DNA of 33,312 bases from Tannerellaceae bacterium (GCA_021203545.1 JAJQAZ010000057.1:1-33312); one strand, 5' to 3'. Counted from the stretch's first letter, positions 8,416 through 16,351 are shown. Notes: generated from the letters alone by a model not told the origin. Numbers and translations: made by a program.

Positions 8416-9084
8416 ATGAAAGTACACAAAGAAGGCACCGGTATATTATTAACGTTGTTTACTATCCTGTTTATAGTAAATATTGTTTCCTATTACACCC
8501 TTTCACCCCGGTGGTGGTTCTACATCCTGTTAGGTGTTTCCGCCATCCTGTTCCTTCTGGTACTGAATTTCTTCCGTAGTCCATTCCGTCGGTTCCCTTA
8601 CGATTCGGAAGGATTGGTAATTGCTCCCGCAGATGGCACCATTGTTGCCATAGAAGAGGTAAAAGAAAACGAAATCCTGCACCGGGAGTGTCTGCAGATA
8701 TCTATCTTCATGTCGGTTTTCAATGTACATGCCAACTGGTTTCCAGTAAATGGTACCGTAAAACATGTATCTCATAACAAAGGCCGTTTCATGGCTGCCT
8801 ATCTTCCCAAAAGTAGTACCGAAAACGAACGTTCGGCAGTGGTTATCACCACCCGCAACGGTGTGGATATCCTTGCCCGGCAGATTGCCGGAGCTATTGC
8901 CCGCCGCATCGTTACTTACGCTAAAGAAGGTGAAAAATGCCATGTAGACGAACAAATGGGATTCATCAAATTCGGTTCACGTGTAGACGTATATGTTCCG
9001 TTAGGTACGGAAGTATTGGTAGAAATGGATCAGACAGTAACGGGTAATCAAACTCCGATCGCCCGGCTGGCTAAACCGGAATGA
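8416..9084 (+). CDS. psd: Phosphatidylserine decarboxylase (short membrane form)
   Basis: The enzyme decarboxylates phosphatidylserine to phosphatidylethanolamine at the inner membrane. It is made as a proenzyme that cleaves itself to create a pyruvoyl cofactor. Here the cleavage point is G187-S188 in KFGSRVDV, giving a large beta and small alpha chain. Two hydrophobic segments near residues 10-28 and 35-52 anchor the N-terminus, followed by APADGTIVAIEE and VFNVHANWFPV, both typical of the family. The 222 residues fit the short Psd form of Bacteroidetes. Only one base separates it from pssA, so substrate-making and substrate-using enzymes are co-expressed. Confidence 0.95.
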   Translation: MKVHKEGTGILLTLFTILFIVNIVSYYTLSPRWWFYILLGVSAILFLLVLNFFRSPFRRFPYDSEGLVIAPADGTIVAIEEVKENEILHRECLQISIFMSVFNVHANWFPVNGTVKHVSHNKGRFMAAYLPKSSTENERSAVVITTRNGVDILARQIAGAIARRIVTYAKEGEKCHVDEQMGFIKFGSRVDVYVPLGTEVLVEMDQTVTGNQTPIARLAKPE

Positions 9085-9085
9085 T

Positions 9086-9811
9086 ATGAAAGCAATCGTC
9101 AAACAGATTCCCAATTTCATTACATGCCTCAATCTGGTTTCGGGGTGTATCGCCTGTGTAATGGCTCTGAACTTTCAACCTGTGCATGCCTTAATCTGGA
9201 TTATTATAGCTGCTGTCCTTGATTTCTTCGACGGTTTTCTGGCGCGTCTGTTAAAAACATATTCTCCTATCGGAAAAGACCTGGATTCGCTTGCGGATGT
9301 AGTCAGTTTCGGAGTTACACCCGGTATGATGGTTTATTTAATCCTTTCTTCCCTTGCGGATTCCGGCGAATATAAACTCTATAACCTGGGATTCTTTGCT
9401 TTTATCATACCTGCACTCTCTGCTGTGAGATTAGCCAGGTTCAATAACGACACCCGGCAAACAGAACATTTCATTGGATTACCGGTTCCGGCACACGCCC
9501 TTTTCTGGGGTAGTATTGTCTATCTCTTTACTAAACACCCCTATTTATTAGAGGGTAATCCTCTTATCCTCACAATGGTAGGGATCATCGCTATCACAGC
9601 TATTTCCCTTCTTTTGGTATCCGGAATACCGATGTTCTCTCTCAAAGTAAAATCGCTGGGCTGGAAAGAGAATAAATTAAGATATATCCTGCTAATTGTA
9701 GCTATTATTCTCTTAATCACCTTAGGTTTGTCCGGTATTGCTCCTGCAATCCTGTTTTACATCCTTCTATCCTATCTTACCGGAAATAAGCCGGAAAAAA
9801 CAAATTCCTGA
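9086..9811 (+). CDS. pssA: CDP-diacylglycerol-serine O-phosphatidyltransferase
   Basis: PssA transfers a phosphatidyl group from CDP-diacylglycerol to serine, supplying Psd encoded just upstream. The complete CDP-alcohol phosphatidyltransferase signature is present: D46-x2-D49-G50-x2-A53-R54-x8-G63-x3-D67-x3-D71. Six or more hydrophobic stretches mark a polytopic inner-membrane protein, and the 241-residue length fits the Bacteroidetes/Bacillus-type enzyme. A weak hairpin (CCTGA/TCAGG, 9807-9822) overlaps the stop and could end the psd-pssA transcript. Confidence 0.95.
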   Translation: MKAIVKQIPNFITCLNLVSGCIACVMALNFQPVHALIWIIIAAVLDFFDGFLARLLKTYSPIGKDLDSLADVVSFGVTPGMMVYLILSSLADSGEYKLYNLGFFAFIIPALSAVRLARFNNDTRQTEHFIGLPVPAHALFWGSIVYLFTKHPYLLEGNPLILTMVGIIAITAISLLLVSGIPMFSLKVKSLGWKENKLRYILLIVAIILLITLGLSGIAPAILFYILLSYLTGNKPEKTNS

Positions 9812-9897
9812 CCAGTATCAGGTTGTACTTATTTCTATAACAAAGTGTGTTGGGGGTTAAGAATTGTCAAATCTTATATTCCCAGCTATAGATTGTG

Positions 9898-9905
9898 TAT
9901 ATTTG
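9898..9905 (+). promoter_or_regulatory. -7 element upstream of the DUF4834 gene
   Basis: TATATTTG is an exact TAnnTTTG match 29 nt before the ATG. No TTG lies at the usual -33 spacing. Confidence 0.45.
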
Positions 9906-9934
9906 TAAGTAGTTATCATTAATAACAATAGCGC

Positions 9935-10168
9935 ATGATTAAATTTATTATTTTTTGTGTCGGGTTTGTTATCCTGTTAGGTTTCCTGTTGGGCTTCTCT
10001 GTTTTGCGGATGTTCAAATATATTCTTTTTGGCAGCTCATCCAACCGCCGCGAAGAACCGGGAAGAAAACGTACACAAACAAATTCGAAACAACAATATA
10101 CAGCTCCTAAGAAAAAGAAAATCATTGAAAAAGATGAAGGAGAATATGTAGAGTATGAAGAAGTTTGA
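9935..10168 (+). CDS. DUF4834 family small membrane protein
   Basis: A 77-residue protein with one N-terminal membrane segment (about residues 3-25), then a Ser/Arg/Lys-rich cytosolic stretch and an acidic end (EGEYVEYEEV). This layout and the phrase RMFKYILFG match what I recall of DUF4834, a Bacteroidetes family of unknown function often found near pssA. No function can be assigned. It has its own -7 element, so it is probably not in the psd-pssA transcript. Confidence 0.7.
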   Translation: MIKFIIFCVGFVILLGFLLGFSVLRMFKYILFGSSSNRREEPGRKRTQTNSKQQYTAPKKKKIIEKDEGEYVEYEEV

Positions 10169-10215
10169 TTTATTGTAGATTTTGTTTCACAACTTAATGG
10201 GTGAGACGAACAGCG

Positions 10216-11100
10216 ATGGGCAATAATACAAAAATATCTATTCGTTTTTTCAACGACCGTGAAGTTCGTGCTGTTTGGGACGAAGAAAATAATAAATGGT
10301 GGTTTAGTGTCATAGATATTGTAGGTGTTTTGAACGAACAGGACAATTATACAAAAGTTCGTAATTACTGGAAATATTTAAAAAACAAATTAAAAAGAGA
10401 AAATAGCGAGTTGGTTAGTGCCACTCACCAACTCAAACTCTCTGCGCCGGATGGGAAAAAGTATTTAACAGATACATTAGATAATAAGGGTATTATCGCA
10501 CTGGCTAAACACTTCCCAAACAATAAAGCCGTAAAATTTCTTGATTGGTTTACATATAACGACAATAGTATTGATGGACAAAGTAAGCAAAAAGCCTATT
10601 CTTTTTTTGAAAGTAATCTTATTGATGAAACAGATATAGGAACAACGAAAAGCTTGCAGCAAATTCACTCTTATATTTTTGGTGGACTATACGATTTTGC
10701 CGGACAGATCAGACAAAAAAATATTTCGAAAGGTGGTTTTCAATTTGCTGTAGCACACTTTTTAGGTAATACATTAAGGCAAATTGAGCAAATGCCGGAA
10801 AACACTTTCGAAGAAATTGTTGATAAATATGTGGAGATAAACATAGCCTATCCTTTTATGGAAGGAAATGGACGAAGCACACGGATATGGTTGGATTTGA
10901 TTTTCAAAAAACGTTTAAAATGTTGTGTGGATTGGAGTAAAATTAATAAAAAGGATTATCTCAATGCAATGGTACAAAGTTCTACAGACAGTACAAAACT
11001 AAAAAAGTTGCTCAAAAATGCTCTGACAAACAAGATAAATGACCGTGAACTATTTATGAAAGGAATTGATTATTCGTATTATTACGAAGAGAATGAATGA
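10216..11100 (+). CDS. BRO-N/Fic fusion protein with altered Fic motif
   Basis: A 294-residue protein with two domains. Residues about 3-110 resemble the BRO-N/antirepressor domain of phages ([40 protein letters not shown]). Residues about 120-290 are a Fic domain, with [20 protein letters not shown], the flap ISKGGFQFA and the active-site motif. Fic enzymes usually add AMP to a hydroxyl on a target protein using the His of HPFxxGNGR. Here the motif reads [13 protein letters not shown], with Tyr212 in place of His; the nucleotide-binding EGNGR is intact. TAT differs from a His codon by one base. I saw no obvious inhibitory (S/T)xxxE(G/N) helix. The frame is open to a GTG at 10201; the ATG at 10216 is preferred. 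The gene looks more AT-rich than its neighbours, suggesting acquisition. Confidence 0.8.
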   Translation: MGNNTKISIRFFNDREVRAVWDEENNKWWFSVIDIVGVLNEQDNYTKVRNYWKYLKNKLKRENSELVSATHQLKLSAPDGKKYLTDTLDNKGIIALAKHFPNNKAVKFLDWFTYNDNSIDGQSKQKAYSFFESNLIDETDIGTTKSLQQIHSYIFGGLYDFAGQIRQKNISKGGFQFAVAHFLGNTLRQIEQMPENTFEEIVDKYVEINIAYPFMEGNGRSTRIWLDLIFKKRLKCCVDWSKINKKDYLNAMVQSSTDSTKLKKLLKNALTNKINDRELFMKGIDYSYYYEENE

Positions 11101-11118
11101 ATAAAAAGTTCTAACCCA

Positions 11119-11559
11119 TTATCGCTTTTTCCGGAAGAAAGAGGTCATTTCTGCGGCACATTCTTCTTCCAGTATTCCTTTTACCACCTCTGCTTTCGGA
11201 TGGAACGCTTTTGGAGCATATATGCTATATCCCCGTTTTTCATCCGGAGCACCATATACGATCCGGCTTAGTTGTGACCAGCCAATTGCTCCGGCACACA
11301 TAATACAGGGCTCAACCGTCACATACAGTGTACATCCGGTCAGATATTTCGCTCCCAATACAGATACTCCGGCGGTAATCGCAAGCATTTCGGCGTGTGC
11401 AGTAGGATCGTTCAATCGTTCTGTCTGGTTATGAGCCCGGGCGATAATCCGTCCGTTACATACCAGTACCGCCCCCACAGGCACCTCTCCCTCTTCGGCC
11501 GCGGCACGGGCTTCCACCAGTGCCTGCTTCATAAAATAGTCATCGCCCAGCAGATTCAT
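11119..11559 (-). CDS. tadA: tRNA-specific adenosine deaminase TadA
   Basis: TadA converts the wobble adenosine of tRNA-Arg(ACG) to inosine. The 146-residue protein has the zinc and catalytic signature of the cytidine-deaminase fold: H55-A-E57 in TAHAEMLAI and P84-C85-I-M-C88 in VEPCIMCAGAI. The C-terminal EEECAAEMTSFFRKKR is also typical. Its ATG overlaps the stop of the small upstream gene by 4 nt (ATGA), so translation is coupled. It is convergent with the Fic gene. Confidence 0.95.
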   Translation of the reverse strand: MNLLGDDYFMKQALVEARAAAEEGEVPVGAVLVCNGRIIARAHNQTERLNDPTAHAEMLAITAGVSVLGAKYLTGCTLYVTVEPCIMCAGAIGWSQLSRIVYGAPDEKRGYSIYAPKAFHPKAEVVKGILEEECAAEMTSFFRKKR

Positions 11560-11783
11560 CTTCTCATTTCTGTTTCTTTGAAAAGGGTTGGATAATCCTC
11601 CTCAAGGGTTTTCAAAATATGGGATAAAACAGTTTCCCGGTACCAGCGTGATTTATTGGATATTTTATAACGTTCCAGATAACGTTCAATCGTTTTATAC
11701 TCATCATCATTGAGCATAAAAGTCACTTTATGGGAACGCTGCTGGCCTTCCTGTGGTTTGCTGTATTTCTTGTTCCGGGTCAT
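11556..11783 (-). CDS. Small basic protein, possible ribbon-helix-helix fold
   Basis: A 75-residue protein upstream of and overlapping tadA. The frame is open to 11963, but that extension crosses the YraN gene and a -7 element, so the ATG at 11783 is used. After a basic tail (TRNKKYSKPQEGQQRS) comes HKVTFMLNDDEYKTIERYLE, a strand followed by a helix, as in ribbon-helix-helix or MobC-like proteins, then a second helical part (NKSRWYRETVLSHIL). This suggests DNA or RNA binding, but the family is not recognised. Coupling with tadA is visible as a 4-nt overlap; the functional link is unknown. Confidence 0.65.
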   Translation of the reverse strand: MTRNKKYSKPQEGQQRSHKVTFMLNDDEYKTIERYLERYKISNKSRWYRETVLSHILKTLEEDYPTLFKETEMRR

Positions 11784-11790
11784 CTGAATG

Positions 11791-11798
11791 CAAATGTA
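11791..11798 (-). promoter_or_regulatory. -7 element for the small gene and tadA
   Basis: On the minus strand the sequence reads TACATTTG, a TAnnTTTG match only 7 nt before the ATG at 11783, implying a very short or absent leader. The divergent YraN -7 box lies about 40 bp away. Confidence 0.4.
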
Positions 11799-11830
11799 CA
11801 AGTCAAACGGTAAATAAAAAAGAAAATAAC

Positions 11831-11838
11831 TATATTTG
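11831..11838 (+). promoter_or_regulatory. -7 element for the YraN gene
   Basis: TATATTTG matches TAnnTTTG exactly. It overlaps a possible GTG start at 11838, so translation should begin at the ATG at 11859. Confidence 0.55.
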
Positions 11839-11858
11839 TGAAAAGCGCTGGAATAAGG

Positions 11859-12233
11859 ATGGCAGAAAAACACGACATAGGGAAAAAAGGAGAGGAGTTG
11901 GCTCGTCAATACCTGATCCGGAAGGGATACATCATACTCCACATGAACTGGCATTGGGGACATTATGAACTCGATATTGTGGCTCGCAACGATGAAGAAC
12001 TGGTAGTTGTGGAGGTAAAAAGCCGTTCGGGCGATTTCCTGACCGAGCCCGAAGAAGCTGTTAACCGCGCAAAAATAAACCGGTTGGTAGCAGCAGCCAA
12101 CACCTATGTCCGGTATTTCAAATGGGATTTACCTGTACGGTTCGATATCATTACACTGATTAAAACAGGAGAATTGTATAAGATTGAACATTTGGAAGAT
12201 GCCTTTTATGCTCCGGTGCGCAGAAGAAGATAA
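11859..12233 (+). CDS. YraN / UPF0102 family endonuclease-like protein
   Basis: A 124-residue protein of the UPF0102 (YraN) family, which has a restriction-endonuclease-like fold; a DNA-processing role is presumed. Signature parts are KKGEELARQYLIRKGYIIL, the acidic core ELDIVARNDEELVVVEVKSR (D and ExK of a PD-(D/E)xK site), AVNRAKINRLVAAANTY and VRFDIITL. The ATG at 11859 is chosen over a GTG 21 nt upstream because that GTG is part of the -7 element. It heads a rightward group with the MmcQ-like gene and birA. Confidence 0.9.
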   Translation: MAEKHDIGKKGEELARQYLIRKGYIILHMNWHWGHYELDIVARNDEELVVVEVKSRSGDFLTEPEEAVNRAKINRLVAAANTYVRYFKWDLPVRFDIITLIKTGELYKIEHLEDAFYAPVRRRR

Positions 12234-12253
12234 AAAAATAAAAAGATAAACCG

Positions 12254-12607
12254 ATGAATATAGAAGAAGCAAGGGAATATTGCCTTAGCCTGTACAATGT
12301 AACAGAATCTTTCCCTTTTGATGATATGAATCTCGTTTTCAAAGTGGAGAATAAAATGTTTGCATTGCTATCGCTCGATGCAGAAGAAATACATCTCGCT
12401 TTAAAATGTGACCCGGCAAAAGCGGAAGAATTACGGGAACGTTATAATGCCGTAGAACCGGCCTGGCATTTCCATAAAAAATACTGGAACGACGTTTATC
12501 TGGAACGGGATATGAAAGAAGATGAAATCAAAAAATGGATACGGCATTCATATGCTCAGGTAATAGCCAAATTGCCTAAAAAACACGGGATCTGTATAAA
12601 GAAGTAA
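12254..12607 (+). CDS. MmcQ/YjbR family DNA-binding protein
   Basis: A 117-residue protein of the MmcQ/YjbR family, which has a double-wing DNA-binding fold (CyaY-like) and no firm function. Typical features are EEAREYCLSLYNVTESFPFD near the start, FKVENKMFALLSL, the charged LALKCDPAKAEELRE, and the ending WIRHSYAQVIAKLPKK. Length is normal. It starts 20 nt after YraN and ends 3 nt before birA, so the three are probably one transcript. Confidence 0.85.
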   Translation: MNIEEAREYCLSLYNVTESFPFDDMNLVFKVENKMFALLSLDAEEIHLALKCDPAKAEELRERYNAVEPAWHFHKKYWNDVYLERDMKEDEIKKWIRHSYAQVIAKLPKKHGICIKK

Positions 12608-12610
12608 TCA

Positions 12611-13357
12611 ATGAATCCAACTGAAACACCCCGTATCATCCGTGTTACGGAAACAGCTTCTACCAACCAATATCTGCGGGAGTACCTGCAAACGGAAAAA
12701 CTACCCGAAGGCAGTGCGGTGGTAGCCTCCTTTCAGCTTGCGGGACGAGGCCAGGCGGGAAATAGCTGGGAGTCTGCGCCGGGTTGCAATCTGCTGTTCA
12801 GTACCCTGCTGTATCCCAATTTTATTCCGGCCAACCGGCAGTTTATCATTTCGCAAATCACCTCTCTCAGTGTATCAGATACCCTCAGCCAATATACAGA
12901 TCATATCACCATTAAATGGCCCAACGATATTTATTGGAAAGAGAAAAAAATCTGTGGTATACTGATCGAAAATGACCTGACCGGACAATACATCTATAGT
13001 TCTATACAGGGAATAGGTATCAACATTAACCAGACTGAATTCCAAAGCAACGCCCCAAATCCGGTTTCCCTGAAACAGATCACCGGAAACACCTATAAAT
13101 TAGATGAAATGCTGGATCAGTTTCTACAACGTTTTTACCGCTATTATATAGAATTATTACAGGAAAAGGATCAGGAAGTCCATAACAAATACATGCGGCA
13201 CCTCTTCCGTGGAACAGGATACCACCCTTTCCGTGAAGGCGACCGAACCTTCGAAGCCCACATCCAGGCCATCGAACCCACCGGCCATTTAATCCTCAAA
13301 GAAAAAAACGGTACCACCCATCGCTACGCGTTCAAAGAGGTACATTTTATATTATAA
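12611..13357 (+). CDS. birA: Biotin-[acetyl-CoA-carboxylase] ligase
   Basis: BirA activates biotin as biotinyl-AMP and attaches it to a lysine of carrier domains. The 248-residue protein has ETASTNQYLREYL, the biotin/AMP loop AGRGQAGNSWES, KWPNDIYW, KICGILIEN and GIGININQ. It has no N-terminal winged helix, so it should be an enzyme only and not a repressor like the E. coli protein. The oadA product in this same window carries a biotinyl lysine (EAMKT) and is a natural substrate. It is followed by the first large inverted-repeat element. Confidence 0.93.
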   Translation: MNPTETPRIIRVTETASTNQYLREYLQTEKLPEGSAVVASFQLAGRGQAGNSWESAPGCNLLFSTLLYPNFIPANRQFIISQITSLSVSDTLSQYTDHITIKWPNDIYWKEKKICGILIENDLTGQYIYSSIQGIGININQTEFQSNAPNPVSLKQITGNTYKLDEMLDQFLQRFYRYYIELLQEKDQEVHNKYMRHLFRGTGYHPFREGDRTFEAHIQAIEPTGHLILKEKNGTTHRYAFKEVHFIL

Positions 13358-13402
13358 TTTCCTCTCTTGATCAGTTTATACATAAGTTGTATACTTATTT
13401 GT

Positions 13403-13574
13403 AATCCCGAAGGGATTGAATGTGACTAACCGCGGGTGAAACCCGGGGTGACGGATCCAGTTTCTATACTGAACCCCGACCAGGGGTTCAACCCTTTCCG
13501 GGTTGTATGGGGTGTGGATGTTTTTTTACCCCGGGTTTCACCCGCGGTTAGTCACATTCAAGTCCTTTGGACTT
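13403..13574. repeat. Cruciform-like nested inverted-repeat element (copy A)
   Basis: A perfect 34-bp inverted repeat pairs 13416-13449 with 13528-13561. Each arm contains CGGGTGAAACCCG, which can also fold by itself. Each end carries a small hairpin: 13403-13417 (AATCCC/GGGATT) and 13560-13574 (AAGTCC/GGACTT). The loop between the arms holds two more hairpins: 13471-13489 (GAACCCC/GGGGTTC) and 13489-13505 (CAACCC/GGGTTG). A 69-codon open frame across it is an artefact of the repeat. This element makes up most of the gene-free stretch 13358-13691. Its right-arm sequence recurs at 31634-31699 and, shorter, at 31836-31849. Confidence 0.85.
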
Positions 13575-13600
13575 ATAAATACTTAAACATAAAAAAGATG

Positions 13601-13620
13601 TGTATAGAGAGTTTCTCTCT
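13601..13620 (+). repeat. Short motif shared with 32226-32244
   Basis: TGTATAGAGAGT followed by CTCTC forms a small hairpin (AGAGAG/CTCTCT). The identical 12-mer occurs at 32226-32237, also followed by CTCTC. Both copies lie just right of an inverted-repeat element, so the motif may belong to the same type of element. Confidence 0.55.
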
Positions 13621-13656
13621 TCAGGGGGAATATACACAATATTAAAGTTTTAATTT

Positions 13657-13664
13657 TATATTTG
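13657..13664 (+). promoter_or_regulatory. -7 element for the 880-residue protein gene
   Basis: TATATTTG matches TAnnTTTG and ends 27 nt before the ATG at 13692. It overlaps the upstream alternative start (TTG at 13662), which rules that start out. Confidence 0.5.
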
Positions 13665-13691
13665 TATCTCAACCAGACAAAAAGAAAACAT

Positions 13692-16334
13692 ATGCAAACC
13701 ATTATTGATTTACTCCGGGAAAAAGACTGGAGAAAAATGCTCGATTGGGCAACCTCATTAACCGAAGAACAAAGAATCAACTACCTTAAAAAGGCGTACC
13801 AGATTTATATTGCTGATGATGTAATGACGATTCCGCCTCCCGATAAATTTGATAGTAATTATCGGGATATGTACGGACTTTATAATGAACTACTTTGTTA
13901 TATAAAACTCATACTTACACGAAACCGGAAAGAATTAGAAACCTATTCCGAGGATAACGAAAATGGTGTCTTTGCTCTACAAACATTGTTATATCCGGAA
14001 TATCTGAACGGTGAACCTTTAGTAGCTTATTATTCTCTTTTCCCTTCAGACTATTTAATAAAAGAAATTTATGAACACGATGTAAACTTTTATTGCCTTT
14101 GGAATTTCTATGAAAAAGGCTGGATCCCTTTTAATGAAGAACAATTTGTCTGTTCTCTGTTCATTCTGCCCTGGACGAAAAAGCGGGAACTCGAAAAAGA
14201 TATCGAATTTCTATCTGTCCATCCGGAAACAATCGAAAAGGTATTGCTTCAGTTTTACAAATACCAGATACCTGTATTGGATACTGCCGACTGGTATGTA
14301 TCAAATGAAAGGTCGGTCGGTAAAGGTACAGGATATTGGGAAGAAGCGTTCCGGGAACTCCTTACAAGAGGAATAATAACTGATCGTAAAATAGTACTTC
14401 ATCTGATAAACGGTCTGGCGAACGATTGGAAGAAAGGCTACATAGATTGGTTTATCCGGCTCATCCGTATTTTCGAACCTACAATAGAAGAATTACTCAA
14501 CTATCAGGATAATCTTTTTACTGCTATTTATTCAAAAAACAGTTCTGTTACCAGCTTTGTAGTAGAGTGTATAACAAAGATCATTACCGAAAAAGGGTTT
14601 AAGGCGGAGCTTTTCCTGCAATCTGTTCCGGTTATCCTTAGTAAAGAAAAATGTGATAAAAGCATTCTTACCACCCTCAAATTAACAGATAAGCTCTTAA
14701 CAGCCAATCCGGCCTACACTCCATATGCTACAGATATTTCCACAGCGCTGATGCAACCCAACGAAAAAATCCAGCAGGCAGCAGCCCTGTTATTACTTAA
14801 ATTTATAACCCCGGAAGAGTTACCGGAATTAGTGGCTCCTTTTATTTCTCAACTCCGGAAAGAGACACTGGATATGCTGAAAGTAGAAAGCATAGAACAA
14901 GAAGAAAACAGCATAGCTGATATAATATATGAAGAGCTAATGATACCTAATACCTGGGAAGATTTGCTTTTTCATTTAGGCAAAACCGTAAAAGGCAAGG
15001 TCGCTGCTGATATTGACCTCTTTTTTGACGGACTTGTGAGGCTACAGAATCAGTTACCGGACGGCTACCCGAAACAGATAAAACCCCTCATCAAAAGTCT
15101 TTTTAAAAAATGGTACGAAAACCCTTTAGATGTATATTTGGCCGAATTCTTTGATAACTGGCTTACTCCGGAGACAAAGTATAAACACTCTCCGGCAGAC
15201 AAAGATAACGGTTTTGCATGTCGGCTGTACCCTTTTATCCGGCACCGGAATCAGTGGGTATTAGACCGCCTGAAACGCAAAGTAAAACTTTCTTTTCTTT
15301 CTACTCCTACTCATAATCCCTGTTATGTAGATTCTGATACACTGGTAAACAGACTACTGGATTACGAAAAAAAGGGCGAAAAGGTAGAACCCGAAGATCT
15401 GCTTATCGCCTGTAGCCGTATACTACCGGGTGAAATAGCAATCGGGACGAAAGAAAAGGCACAAAATCTGAAAGGAGAGTATAAACAAGCTATTCATTAT
15501 TTGTTAGGAATAACCGATATAATAGACCCGGCAGATACAACATTCCCGTTGTGGACACAGGTTACCCGTACCCGGAATCCGGAAGGACTTTTTTATGTCA
15601 ATTTTGAAAGAACAGAAATTTCATTGTATCCAACGGTAATGTTTCCTTTTAATATTACCTATAAAGTAATAAAAAACACATCGGAAGATGGAGATTATAG
15701 CTGGTACTGGTTAGAGTGGAATACACAATTCAGTAAGTGGAGCCGGGAAAATAATATATCCGGAAAACCATTTCCATTCTATGCACATGCTTCCGATTCA
15801 CCTTATTTATCCACACAGGATGCGCTATATCATCTAAGCCTGGTTCCTCATTATCCGGATGTATATCTTACTTCATTTTTACACCGGCATGCCGACGATA
15901 TATATGAAGTAGATAAACTGACCTGGATGATAGAAAACCATATTAAAGTATATCATGGAGGTTGGCTATTTATTGCTGCCTGCCTGGTAAGTAAAGATAA
16001 ACCTACCCGGCAGGCCGCTGCCGATTATATAACACTGGCTATTACTCATAGATTTATCAAACCGGATTATCTGGCCGAATGTATCAGCACATTAGTTACA
16101 GACCGTTATGCACCGGTAAACCGGCTGATCGAATACCTAAATATCCCGGCCGGCAAACAGACCCGGCAATTTCAGTTGAATATCGTGGAAAAGTGTATAC
16201 AAAGAGCTGAAAAAGGAAATCTACCTACCGGCTTCAAAAAGTTATTCACCTGGTATACGGATTTAACCGCAACCCTCAATCTCAATCCGGAATCCGGGAT
16301 AGAAAACAGGATTAAAAGTTTAAACAGTAAATAA
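13692..16334 (+). CDS. Large HEAT-like protein of unknown function (possibly DUF6493)
   Basis: An 880-residue soluble protein without signal peptide or membrane segment. Residues about 255-380 show alternating amphipathic helices typical of HEAT/ARM solenoids (for example NEKIQQAAALLLLKFI), and much of the rest is also helical. The C-terminal third has aromatic-rich blocks (YSWYWLEWNTQFSKWS). Overall it resembles proteins labelled DUF6493, which I recall near MoxR, vWA and SWIM-domain genes; no such partners are here, and the family call is tentative. It stands alone, with its own -7 element at 13657, between an inverted-repeat element and pyrH. The ATG at 13692 is preferred to an upstream TTG inside the -7 element. 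Confidence 0.75.
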   Translation: MQTIIDLLREKDWRKMLDWATSLTEEQRINYLKKAYQIYIADDVMTIPPPDKFDSNYRDMYGLYNELLCYIKLILTRNRKELETYSEDNENGVFALQTLLYPEYLNGEPLVAYYSLFPSDYLIKEIYEHDVNFYCLWNFYEKGWIPFNEEQFVCSLFILPWTKKRELEKDIEFLSVHPETIEKVLLQFYKYQIPVLDTADWYVSNERSVGKGTGYWEEAFRELLTRGIITDRKIVLHLINGLANDWKKGYIDWFIRLIRIFEPTIEELLNYQDNLFTAIYSKNSSVTSFVVECITKIITEKGFKAELFLQSVPVILSKEKCDKSILTTLKLTDKLLTANPAYTPYATDISTALMQPNEKIQQAAALLLLKFITPEELPELVAPFISQLRKETLDMLKVESIEQEENSIADIIYEELMIPNTWEDLLFHLGKTVKGKVAADIDLFFDGLVRLQNQLPDGYPKQIKPLIKSLFKKWYENPLDVYLAEFFDNWLTPETKYKHSPADKDNGFACRLYPFIRHRNQWVLDRLKRKVKLSFLSTPTHNPCYVDSDTLVNRLLDYEKKGEKVEPEDLLIACSRILPGEIAIGTKEKAQNLKGEYKQAIHYLLGITDIIDPADTTFPLWTQVTRTRNPEGLFYVNFERTEISLYPTVMFPFNITYKVIKNTSEDGDYSWYWLEWNTQFSKWSRENNISGKPFPFYAHASDSPYLSTQDALYHLSLVPHYPDVYLTSFLHRHADDIYEVDKLTWMIENHIKVYHGGWLFIAACLVSKDKPTRQAAADYITLAITHRFIKPDYLAECISTLVTDRYAPVNRLIEYLNIPAGKQTRQFQLNIVEKCIQRAEKGNLPTGFKKLFTWYTDLTATLNLNPESGIENRIKSLNSK

Positions 16335-16351
16335 AAAAGTGAGTATAGCTT

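Noticed and set aside
8530-8955. A 141-codon minus-strand frame opposite psd
   Set aside because: It lies antisense to a complete, well-matched phosphatidylserine decarboxylase and shows no family signature.
9807-9822. A terminator after pssA
   Set aside because: The stem is only 5 bp and the tail is not a clean T-run; mentioned in the pssA entry but too weak to list separately.
10176-10200. A TTGT-TTCACAA-like sequence as a Rex operator
   Set aside because: Only a half-site (TTCACAA) is present, with no symmetric partner, and it is upstream of an accessory gene.
13403-13574. A CRISPR array or tRNA in the hairpin-rich gap
   Set aside because: There are no regularly spaced direct repeats with unique spacers and no cloverleaf with a T-arm GTTCRA and CCA-like end; the pattern is nested inverted repeats.
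13436-13645. A 69-codon plus-strand frame in the gap before the 880-residue protein gene
   Set aside because: It is made almost wholly of the inverted-repeat element at 13403-13574 and ends in the hairpin motif; no protein-like composition beyond that.
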